64,000 bases of DNA, taken from contig NZ_JBEXAC010000001.1 in the NCBI RefSeq assembly GCF_040567655.1, positions 310,001-374,000 of the forward strand, written 5' to 3'. Every line of letters starts with the position of its first letter. The first letter of the stretch is position 1. The DNA comes from Chitinophaga sp. H8. Lineage in GTDB: Bacteria > Bacteroidota > Bacteroidia > Chitinophagales > Chitinophagaceae. The position numbers and the translations under genes were made by a program. Under the pieces are notes generated by a model. The model was not told the DNA's origin. It did no database searches and was given only the letters and a program-made list of their open reading frames with translations. Shown here in pieces: positions 56,846-64,000 of the stretch.

Positions 56846-58636
56846 ATGAAGAATTCAGTTTGTAAATTAATGCTAGCCAGTGGTATGATGGCGATGGTGT
56901 TCCTTCCTGCGTGCAAGCAGAGTTATCTGGAAAGGCAGGCAATAGGTTCTACCAGCGAAAATATTTTAGCTACGAAAGCAGGCGCAGATGCTTTGTTGAT
57001 AGGCGCCTATTCTTTATTGAATAATGGCGGAACGGTAGGAGGAGGATGGCCTTCCGGCAAGTGGATCTTTGGAGGCGTAGCTTCTGATGATGCACATACC
57101 GGTACAGAAGCCGGTGCCTTGCAGCCTGTGCCTGCGTTTGAGAGTTATACAGCAGATGCCACATTATATCCTTTAAATGATAAATGGCGTTTTTTCTATT
57201 CTGCTATTCAGCGCTCTAATGACGTACTCCGGATACTTCCGAAAATACCAAAGAACGCTATTACAGATGAACAAGCCCTGCAAATCAAGGCAGAAGCAGT
57301 CTTTCTGCGTGCCGTGTATCATTTTGAGGCTGCCTTAATGTGGAGAAACATTCCTTACATAGACGAAAGTATCAGTTTTGCGAACAATAATTATATGGTA
57401 GGAAATGACGGGCCGGTGTGGGCGCAGCTGGAAACTGATTTTAAATTTGCAGCAGATAATTTAACAGAAACCAAACCTGCACCGGGAAGAGCCAACAGCT
57501 GGGCCGCCAAGGCGTTTTTGGTGAAGTTGTATCTTTTCCAGCATAAGTTTAACGAAGCGAAACCACTGGTAACAGATATTATCAACAAGGGGATGACGGC
57601 GAATGGAAAGAAGTACGACTTAATGGCTAATTATCACGACAACTTTGTGCCTTCCAAAAAGAATGGTCCTGAATCTGTATTTGCCGTGCAAATGTCTGTA
57701 AATGATGGTGCCGGTGGTGCAAATGGAAACAATTCCAACGGAGAGGGGAATGCAGGTCCTTACGGCGGTCCTTATCCAAGTTATGGATTTTATCAGCCTT
57801 CATTCAGCCTGGTTAATTCTTATAAAACAGATCCGGTTACCGGGTTGCCGCTTCTGGAAACATTTAATAATTCGGATGTGAAAAATGATCAGGGACTGGC
57901 ATCATCAGAACCATTTACCCCTTACACCGGTACCCTTGATTCCCGTTTGGACTGGACAGTTGGCAGAAGAGGTATCCCTTTACTGGATTGGGGCGTGATG
58001 CCGGGGCAGGCGTGGGTAAGACAACAAAGTGTGGCCGGCCCTTATGTGCATATTAAGAATGCAAACCCGCAGTCGGAACCGGAGGCGAGGGAAAATAACA
58101 GTACTTCTGTTAATTACTGTATGATCCGTTTTGCAGATGTATTGTTATGGGCAGCAGAAATAGAGGTGGAAGTGGGTAGCCTGGACCAGGCCGAAAAATA
58201 TGTGAACCGGGTAAGAGCACGGGCAGCTAATCCGGCCGGATGGGTATACACCTATATTGATAACAATAATCCTATGAAAGGATTCACGAATACACCCGCT
58301 GCCAATTACAAAGTGGGGCTTTACAACGGGGAGTTTACACAGAAAGGAAAGAGTTTTGCACGGGAGTCGGTACGGTTTGAACGCAAGCTGGAACTGGCTA
58401 TGGAGAATCACCGTTTCTTTGATTTGCAGCGTTATGATAACGGTACCGGTTATATGGCAGATGTATTGAATGCTTATATCAAACATGAAACCACTATCCC
58501 CGGATACAATTTTGCTTATATGGTAGGAGCTAAATTTACGAAAGGGAAGAACGAATTATATCCTATTCCGCAGGCGCAGATAGATCTGAGTGTTGTAAAT
58601 GGGAAACCATTGCTGAAGCAAAACCCTAATTATTAA
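56846..58636 (+). CDS. SusD/RagB-family outer-membrane lipoprotein
   Basis: 596 residues, long for SusD. Lipobox FLPAC gives Cys23, followed by KQSYLERQAIGSTSE. TPR-type helices (LQIKAEAVFLRAVYHFEAAL), a Gly/Asn-rich surface loop (NDGAGGANGNNSNGEGNAGP, residues about 290-310), CMIRFADVLLWAAEIEVE, FERKLELAMENHRFFDLQRY and PIPQAQIDLSVVNGKPLLKQ near the end. It is the glycan-binding partner of the preceding SusC. The Gly-rich loop adds the extra length and may shape the binding face. Confidence 0.95.
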   Translation: MKNSVCKLMLASGMMAMVFLPACKQSYLERQAIGSTSENILATKAGADALLIGAYSLLNNGGTVGGGWPSGKWIFGGVASDDAHTGTEAGALQPVPAFESYTADATLYPLNDKWRFFYSAIQRSNDVLRILPKIPKNAITDEQALQIKAEAVFLRAVYHFEAALMWRNIPYIDESISFANNNYMVGNDGPVWAQLETDFKFAADNLTETKPAPGRANSWAAKAFLVKLYLFQHKFNEAKPLVTDIINKGMTANGKKYDLMANYHDNFVPSKKNGPESVFAVQMSVNDGAGGANGNNSNGEGNAGPYGGPYPSYGFYQPSFSLVNSYKTDPVTGLPLLETFNNSDVKNDQGLASSEPFTPYTGTLDSRLDWTVGRRGIPLLDWGVMPGQAWVRQQSVAGPYVHIKNANPQSEPEARENNSTSVNYCMIRFADVLLWAAEIEVEVGSLDQAEKYVNRVRARAANPAGWVYTYIDNNNPMKGFTNTPAANYKVGLYNGEFTQKGKSFARESVRFERKLELAMENHRFFDLQRYDNGTGYMADVLNAYIKHETTIPGYNFAYMVGAKFTKGKNELYPIPQAQIDLSVVNGKPLLKQNPNY

Positions 58637-58716
58637 GAACAGGAAAAACATTCAGGTAAATAACATTAGTTTAAAGTAATTGAAAATTTATCAGGTACCA
58701 CTAAAACCCATTGATA

Positions 58717-59940
58717 ATGAATAAAAATGATCAGGTATTCAACCGGCGTAAGTTTATTAGTATGGCAGGCATCAGCGCTGCTGCACTGATGGTATCTCCA
58801 CGTTTTGCATTTGCTGCTGAGCAAGGTAAAGACCGCAAAATCCGTATGGGTATTGTAGGTGGAGGATTTGGAGCAGGATTCCATTTTCATGAGCATCCCA
58901 ATTGTATTGTAGAAGCGGTAAGTGATCTGCGGGCCGACAGGCGAGATATTTTAATGAAGGTGTATAAGTGTTCCAAGAGTTATGAATCACTTGAAAAACT
59001 CCTGAAAGATCCCAAGGTAGAGGCGGTGTTTATTGCCACTCCGGCACCGGATCATGCCAGACATGTGATCGCCTCGCTGAAAGCAGGCAAGCATGTACTT
59101 TGTGCTGTGCCGGCTGCTATGACATTAAAAGAATGTGCAGATATCAGAGATACTGTACAACGCACCGGTCTTACCTACATGATGGCTGAAACCACCATGT
59201 ACAGACAAGGGATGATATCAGCCAAGAAATTTTACAAGGAAGGGAAGTTCGGTAAAATATTCAGTGCTGCGGCTGAATATAATCACCCCGGACTGGAAGT
59301 GCTGTATTTTGAAAATGGTAAACCCACCTGGCGTCATGGTTTACCTCCCATGCATTATCCTACCCATTGCACTGCTTTTCTGGTAGGGCTTACCGGGGAG
59401 CGTTTAAAAGAAGTAAGCTGTATAGGATGGGGAGATGACAGCCCGATGCTGAAGGGCAATCCTTATAACAATCCATTCTGGAATGAAACTGCATTCTTTA
59501 AAACCAGCAAGGGTAATCCGTTCCGGGTAGAAGTAAACTGGAAAGGAGCTTTGCAGGAAGCAGAGCGGGGAGAATGGAGAGGAGATAATATGAGTTTCTA
59601 TTATCCACAGGCAGGTAGCCACCAGTTTACGTTGGTTAAAGTAGCCGATAAAATCGGGCATGATGATGCCGGTTTCCAACATAAAGCCAATACCATAGAA
59701 GCTTATGAAGTACCTCAGTGGTGGAAGACAGATATGCTGCCTGAACCGATGCGGCATGACAGCGGACATGAAGGCTCGCATACCTTTATCACACATGAAT
59801 TTATAGATGCATTGGTAAACAACCGGCAGCCTGAGGTAAATGTGTATGAAGCCATTGCTTATACCGCTCCGGGAATAGTAGCCCATCAGTCTGCACTCAA
59901 GGGAGGAGAACTTATGAAGATTCCCAGTTTTGATAAATAG
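58717..59940 (+). CDS. Tat-exported Gfo/Idh/MocA-family oxidoreductase without the EKP lysine
   Basis: 407 residues from ATG 58717. Twin-arginine signal NRRKFISMAG, cleavage near residue 34 (AFA/AEQ). The NAD(P) loop is canonical (GIVGGGFGAGFHF). Where the family has the catalytic EKP, this protein reads C129-A-V-P132-A-A, so the lysine is absent; related members with EVPA at this place exist. The second domain contains HYPTHCTAFLVGLTGE with likely active-site histidines. It could be a non-classical NAD-dependent hydrolase or a sugar-binding oxidoreductase. It lies behind SusD and just before the aminotransferase gene (46 bp). Confidence 0.85.
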   Translation: MNKNDQVFNRRKFISMAGISAAALMVSPRFAFAAEQGKDRKIRMGIVGGGFGAGFHFHEHPNCIVEAVSDLRADRRDILMKVYKCSKSYESLEKLLKDPKVEAVFIATPAPDHARHVIASLKAGKHVLCAVPAAMTLKECADIRDTVQRTGLTYMMAETTMYRQGMISAKKFYKEGKFGKIFSAAAEYNHPGLEVLYFENGKPTWRHGLPPMHYPTHCTAFLVGLTGERLKEVSCIGWGDDSPMLKGNPYNNPFWNETAFFKTSKGNPFRVEVNWKGALQEAERGEWRGDNMSFYYPQAGSHQFTLVKVADKIGHDDAGFQHKANTIEAYEVPQWWKTDMLPEPMRHDSGHEGSHTFITHEFIDALVNNRQPEVNVYEAIAYTAPGIVAHQSALKGGELMKIPSFDK

Positions 59941-59985
59941 TGTTTGGAGAATCATATTGTTAATGGGGTGTCATCCCACAATAAA

Positions 59986-61326
59986 ATGCGCATGAATAAC
60001 TGGCCAAAATCCTTGGAATTATTAAAGGAGAATGAAATATTTATTCCCGGTGGGGTAGTATCGCTGAACCGTAAATCATCCCCGAATATTTGTTTTTCGC
60101 GGGGTTATGGCAGCCGCGCCTGGGATGTGGAAGGGAATGAGTATATCGATTACCAGGCGGGATTTGCAGCTGCCTTCCTGGGGCATAATGACCCGGATGT
60201 GAATGCAGCAGTCCGTCAGTCAATAGACGATGAAACAGTATTGATGGGCGCAGGCCCTACTGAGCTGGAAGGACAGCTGGCTAAATTGTTTTGCAAGTGT
60301 GTCCCTACTGTAGAGAAGATACAATTAACTACCACGGGATCGGAAGCTACCTATCATGCCATCCGTATTGCCAGGGCAGCTACAGGAAGGGATCATATCA
60401 TCATTATGCAAGGTGGGTATAATGGCTGGCATAATGATGTAGCTGGTAACGTTATCAGCAGTCTGGCAGATGTAGGCGCACGGGTAAGTCCCGGAGAATA
60501 TCCTTTTGATGCCTTGTCGGCTGGTATTCCTGCCAACCATCAGTCTTTAATTCATGTGATTAACTATAACGACCTGGATTCCGTTTTATACATAGTAAAG
60601 CGGTATCCGGTGGCTTGTATCGTATTAGAGCCGCTGTTACAGAATATCGGGATGGTAAAACCTCAGGAAGGGTATTTACAGGGGCTGAGAAAGCTGGCAG
60701 ATGAGCATGGTTTTCTGCTGGTATTTGACGAAGTGAAAACAGGTTTCCGTCATGCACTGGGAGGGTATCAAAGTATTTGTGGTGTAACACCGGACCTGAG
60801 CACATTTGGAAAGGCTGTGGCCAATGGATACCCGATGGGCGTGATAGGCGGAAAACAGCAATACATGGATTATTTCATTGACCCGGATAAATCCCGGCGT
60901 GTATTGATAGCCGGTACCTTTAATGCACATCCGTTAACCACCGCCGCTGCCATTGCCACGCTTCAGAAGCTGGCATCCCCCACACATGATGTGTATAACC
61001 GCGTGGAGCAGTTAGGGCAGCTGTTGGAAAACGGGCTGAAAGATATTTTCGGGCAATATGACCGGCCTTTTTATGTAGCCCGTCAGGGCTCAGCGTTTTG
61101 TGTTTATTTTATGGACCATGCGCCTGTTGATTTTCATGATATTATGGCTCATCATGATTTTGCCTTTGACAAAGCATACCGGCTAGGCCTGATTGAAAAA
61201 GGGATTTTTAATTTTCCATTACCAATCAAGCAGGGCAGTATCTCCTTTGCACACAGTGTAGAGGATATTGAAACAACCATTGAGAAAACCCGGGCGGTAG
61301 TACGTGCCTTATTCCAGCAATCTTAA
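59986..61326 (+). CDS. Class III PLP aminotransferase, glutamate-1-semialdehyde aminomutase-like
   Basis: 446 residues from ATG 59986; ATG 59992 is close behind and TTG 59944 is less likely. The protein follows GSAM: FSRGYGSRAWDVEGNEYIDY, GPTELEGQLAKLF, TTTGSEATYHAIRIARAATG, QGGYNGWHND, D248 in FDEVKTGFR and the PLP lysine K276 in STFGKAVANGYP; the 28-residue D-K spacing equals that of Synechococcus GSAM (D245, K273). A role in haem synthesis is unlikely here, because it is inside a catabolic cluster. It probably moves or removes an amino group on an amino-sugar-derived compound. No signal peptide: cytoplasmic. Confidence 0.9.
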   Translation: MRMNNWPKSLELLKENEIFIPGGVVSLNRKSSPNICFSRGYGSRAWDVEGNEYIDYQAGFAAAFLGHNDPDVNAAVRQSIDDETVLMGAGPTELEGQLAKLFCKCVPTVEKIQLTTTGSEATYHAIRIARAATGRDHIIIMQGGYNGWHNDVAGNVISSLADVGARVSPGEYPFDALSAGIPANHQSLIHVINYNDLDSVLYIVKRYPVACIVLEPLLQNIGMVKPQEGYLQGLRKLADEHGFLLVFDEVKTGFRHALGGYQSICGVTPDLSTFGKAVANGYPMGVIGGKQQYMDYFIDPDKSRRVLIAGTFNAHPLTTAAAIATLQKLASPTHDVYNRVEQLGQLLENGLKDIFGQYDRPFYVARQGSAFCVYFMDHAPVDFHDIMAHHDFAFDKAYRLGLIEKGIFNFPLPIKQGSISFAHSVEDIETTIEKTRAVVRALFQQS

Positions 61327-61341
61327 TACTACAAATAGTAT

Positions 61342-62520
61342 ATGAAAATCACTTCGATAGAAACGGTGGTATGCCATGCGCGGATGCGTAACTGGATTTT
61401 CGTGAAGGTGGTAACAGACCAACCCGGTCTTTGGGGCTGGGGCGAAGCCACCCTTGAATGGCATACGAGAGCTGTGGTAGGGGCCATTGAAGATTTGTCC
61501 CAGCTGCTGATAGGAGAAGATCCCCGGCGTATAGAACATCTCTGGCAAATGATGTACCGGCAGCATTTCTGGCATGGCAACGGTATTGTGAGAGGCACTG
61601 CAATATCCGGGATTGATATTGCGCTTTGGGATATTGCAGGAAAGATTCATAACGTGCCCTGCCATGAACTGTTGGGCGGCAGGGTGCGTGATTATGTCCG
61701 CTTGTATTGTCATTTAGGTGGCGGTAGGATGGAAGATTTCTATCAGACAAAACCGGATGATGCGAAACGTTTTGGCGAGCTGGCGGCAAGCGCCGTAGCA
61801 GATGGCTTTACGGCATTTAAGTCGATGGCAGTACCGGAAACAATGCCATTGGAAGGATTAAAACCAGTACATTACGCAGCCGCGTGTGTAGAAGCTATGC
61901 GGGAAGCCGTAGGAGATGACATCGATATTATGGTAGACTGTCATGCAAGGCCCAGCCCGCGTATGGGATTACAGTTTGCAAAAGCACTGGAGCCATATGG
62001 GCTGTACTTTTTTGAAGAACCTTGCTGGCCGGAGTCGCTGGAGGATATTGCCCTGATACAGCGTGCTGTTAAAACACCGATCGCTACTGGTGAGCGGCTG
62101 ATCGGCATCCATGCTTTCCGGGATCTGTTTGAAAAGCGGGCGGCCAGTGTTATCCAGCCGGATATTACACATTGCGGAGGATTGAGTGAAGTACGGCGTA
62201 TTGCGGTACTGGCAGAAGCCTATCGCGTGGCAGTAGCCCCGCATAATCCGCAGGGTCCGGTAAGTACTGCCGCATCCCTAGAATTTGGATTTTCTGCGCC
62301 ATCTTATATAATTTGTGAAAGTGTGCATAATGATGTGCCCTGGAGAGATGAGGTGGTGAAAGAAGGTTTTACAATAGAAAAGAAAGGAAGGATTGTGCTG
62401 CCTAATAAGCGTCCGGGACTGGGGATTGAAATTAATGAAGCGGAAGCAAGGAAACATCCTTTTGAGCAGGAAGTACTGCAAAGAACATTCTACAAAGATG
62501 GCAGTGTGGGGGATTGGTAA
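61342..62520 (+). CDS. Enolase-superfamily acid-sugar dehydratase, D-galactonate dehydratase type
   Basis: 392 residues, cytoplasmic. An MR/MLE-type capping domain (1-125) precedes the barrel. Metal ligands D199, E225 and E251, catalytic H201 and H301, D274 and E326 are all offset by exactly +16 from E. coli galactonate dehydratase (D183, E209, E235, H185, H285, D258, E310). Motifs: [40 protein letters not shown]. It should remove water from an aldonic acid to give a 2-keto-3-deoxy acid; whether the substrate is galactonate cannot be told. It lies 15 bp after the aminotransferase gene and its stop overlaps the next frame's possible ATG at 62520. Confidence 0.92.
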   Translation: MKITSIETVVCHARMRNWIFVKVVTDQPGLWGWGEATLEWHTRAVVGAIEDLSQLLIGEDPRRIEHLWQMMYRQHFWHGNGIVRGTAISGIDIALWDIAGKIHNVPCHELLGGRVRDYVRLYCHLGGGRMEDFYQTKPDDAKRFGELAASAVADGFTAFKSMAVPETMPLEGLKPVHYAAACVEAMREAVGDDIDIMVDCHARPSPRMGLQFAKALEPYGLYFFEEPCWPESLEDIALIQRAVKTPIATGERLIGIHAFRDLFEKRAASVIQPDITHCGGLSEVRRIAVLAEAYRVAVAPHNPQGPVSTAASLEFGFSAPSYIICESVHNDVPWRDEVVKEGFTIEKKGRIVLPNKRPGLGIEINEAEARKHPFEQEVLQRTFYKDGSVGDW

Positions 62521-62537
62521 TGCTAATAACAGGAGCG

Positions 62538-63305
62538 ATGAATAAATTATTTGAGAATCAGACAGTGCTCATCAGTGGAGGACTGGGAGACATCGGGCGT
62601 GCCACTGCATTGGAGTTTGCGCAGCAGGGAGCGGCGGTAGCGTTGTGTGATATTCATCCAGCCGCGAAAGCCAGTGCATTGCTGGAACAACTAAGTGCCT
62701 GCGGGGTATCCTGCCGGTACAGCCAGGTAGATGTAACAGCTGCCCAAGCGGTACAGCAATGGGTGGATGAAACGGAGCAGGCACTTGGCATACCGGGAAT
62801 TATTATAGCCAATGCAGCTATTGTTACACTGGCAGGGATGCACGCGTTGACACCTGAGCAATGGACGGCGGAACTGGCGGTGAACCTGAACGGGGCCTTT
62901 TATTTAACGCAATATGCTACAGCACGGCTGGTGGAAAAACAACTCCCCGGCCGGGTAGTATTTGTAGGAAGCTGGGCCGCAGCATCCGTGCATGCACATA
63001 TTCCGGCATATTCTGTTTCCAAAGCAGGGGTACGGATGTTATGCAAATGCATGGCACTGGAGCTGGCACCACACCAGATCCTGGTAAATGAAATTGCGCC
63101 GGGATATGTAGCGGCAGGTTTAAGTGGCCGCATATGGGAAGAACAACCCGGAAAACTGGAAGAGGCTATAGCAAGAGTGCCTGTTAAAAAGATAATGACT
63201 GCAAAGACGGTAGCTGAGCAAATCCTCTATTTATGTCATCCGCAACAGGAGCATATGACAGGTATGACGCTGTTGATGGATGGAGGACTTTCCCTGCTTT
63301 CCTGA
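62538..63305 (+). CDS. Short-chain dehydrogenase/reductase (SDR)
   Basis: 255 residues from ATG 62538, preceded by AGGAG; an ATG at 62520 is the alternative. Classical SDR: cofactor loop ISGGLGDIGRAT (variant of TGxxxGIG), D-containing strand VALCDIHPA suggesting NAD(H), NAAI in place of NNAG, catalytic S in VGSWAAASV and the YSVSK motif, C-terminal LLMDGGLSLL. It probably oxidises or reduces a sugar or polyol hydroxyl in the same pathway as its neighbours. It is 17 bp after the dehydratase gene and 25 bp before the ceramidase-like gene. Confidence 0.93.
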   Translation: MNKLFENQTVLISGGLGDIGRATALEFAQQGAAVALCDIHPAAKASALLEQLSACGVSCRYSQVDVTAAQAVQQWVDETEQALGIPGIIIANAAIVTLAGMHALTPEQWTAELAVNLNGAFYLTQYATARLVEKQLPGRVVFVGSWAAASVHAHIPAYSVSKAGVRMLCKCMALELAPHQILVNEIAPGYVAAGLSGRIWEEQPGKLEEAIARVPVKKIMTAKTVAEQILYLCHPQQEHMTGMTLLMDGGLSLLS

Positions 63306-63330
63306 GTAAATAAAAGAAGGTGCTGTTATT

Positions 63331-64000
63331 ATGGATATAAAGGATTTTAAATTACGGAACGCATCATTCCAGGGGAGGATTGGCGTAGCACAGGTGGATA
63401 TTACCCCTCCTATGGGCATTTATTCCCGCAACTGGGGAGCTGCCAGGCATGATGTGGCAGAAGGAGTACATCAGCCGCTGATGCTTACCTGTATCACTTT
63501 TCAGCCGGATGCGGAATCAACACCACTGGTATTGATAGGGGCTGATCTGGGATGGTGGAAAAGTGCGGAAGATGAATGGATACTCAGAAGCCAATTGTTA
63601 AAAGCATTGGACCTGCCAGCATCACACCTGATGTTTTGCTTGTCGCATACTCATGCCGGACCTGTTATCAGCCGGGACGACGCTGCGCATCCGGGTGGTG
63701 AACTGATAGCCGGTTACCTGCAGGAGCTGGCGGATCATGCCATTGAGGCTATCCGGCAGGCACTTGCTAATGCGGCATTGGCTACACTCACCTGGCATTA
63801 CGGGAAGTGTAATTTAGCAACCAACCGGGATTTGCCCCAGCCGGAACGGCAACGGTTAGTAGTAGGATTTAATCCGGAGGAAACAGCTGATGATACTTTA
63901 CTGGTAGGCAGGGTAACGGATAGGCAGGGACGTATTTTAGGCACGCTCGTAAATTATGCCTGTCACCCCACTACACTGGCATGGGAAAACCGGTTGATCT
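63331..64000 (+). CDS. Neutral/alkaline ceramidase-like hydrolase, 3' truncated by the window
   Basis: 223 residues are visible from ATG 63331; the frame is still open at the window edge. It begins RIGVAQVDITPPMGIY and contains LSHTHAGPVIS, the zinc-binding motif of the neutral/alkaline non-lysosomal ceramidase N-terminal domain, and NYACHPTTLAWEN, another family motif. The family splits amide bonds of N-acylated substrates. There is no signal peptide, so unlike true ceramidases this one looks cytoplasmic and probably acts on an N-acyl small molecule handled by the neighbouring enzymes. Confidence 0.85.
   Translation, partial: MDIKDFKLRNASFQGRIGVAQVDITPPMGIYSRNWGAARHDVAEGVHQPLMLTCITFQPDAESTPLVLIGADLGWWKSAEDEWILRSQLLKALDLPASHLMFCLSHTHAGPVISRDDAAHPGGELIAGYLQELADHAIEAIRQALANAALATLTWHYGKCNLATNRDLPQPERQRLVVGFNPEETADDTLLVGRVTDRQGRILGTLVNYACHPTTLAWENRLI

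Noticed and set aside
59986..61326. hemL for haem biosynthesis
   Set aside because: Active-site spacing fits GSAM, but the gene is embedded in a sugar-catabolic operon; a metabolic aminotransferase is more likely.

Overview
The window reads as chromosomal DNA from a Bacteroidota, most likely a Chitinophagaceae soil or plant-associated glycan degrader close to Chitinophaga. The evidence is three SusC/SusD pairs, an ECF sigma/FecR pair next to an STN-bearing SusC, many Bacteroidota-style lipoproteins, LytTR two-component genes, almost no Shine-Dalgarno sequences, and several TAnnTTTG-type -7 boxes. I saw no rRNA, tRNA, insertion sequence, phage gene or CRISPR array.

Layout. (1) 1-10257: end of a polysaccharide utilisation locus (PUL): truncated SusC, SusD, a GH42-like enzyme, a DUF6259-type enzyme and a GH36 alpha-galactosidase. 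(2) 10318-17955: rpiA, a DUF1345 membrane protein, an MFS transporter, an outer-membrane beta-barrel receptor and, on the minus strand, a GH78-like alpha-L-rhamnosidase. (3) 18271-26081: an efflux operon of lipoprotein adaptor, RND pump and outer-membrane factor, followed by a LytS-type kinase and a LytTR regulator, closed by a strong bidirectional terminator. (4) 26137-28671, minus strand: a Tat-exported phospholipase C. (5) 29003-35255: a second efflux operon in which the RND permease and a lipoprotein-type periplasmic adaptor form one 1439-residue reading frame. (6) 35256-37141: a non-coding stretch with an 11-bp repeat array, a glycine-zipper lipoprotein and an unknown lipoprotein. (7) 37306-51102 (possibly to 52337): a second PUL with ECF sigma, FecR, STN-SusC, SusD, a DUF5018-like lipoprotein, a TIM-barrel-like lipoprotein, an exported ADP-ribosylglycohydrolase homologue and a ThuA/PQQ-type/cytochrome c fusion, then a Tat-exported Gfo/Idh/MocA protein. 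(8) 52436-64000: an AraC regulator, a third SusC/SusD pair, a second Tat-exported Gfo/Idh/MocA protein, then a cytoplasmic catabolic cassette (GSAM-like aminotransferase, galactonate-dehydratase-type enolase-superfamily enzyme, SDR, ceramidase-like amidohydrolase running off the end).

How the parts work together. Each PUL couples outer-membrane capture (SusCD) to exported enzymes. The first looks directed at alpha-galactosides. The second should be switched on by substrate passing through SusC, which signals via FecR to the ECF sigma factor. The third feeds a cytoplasmic set of enzymes suggesting breakdown of an N-acylated amino-sugar or amino-cyclitol-type compound; that substrate is inference. 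The points most worth a second look are the RND-adaptor fusion with an internal lipobox, the 11-bp repeat array, the unusual exported enzymes of PUL 2 and the cytoplasmic cassette of PUL 3.
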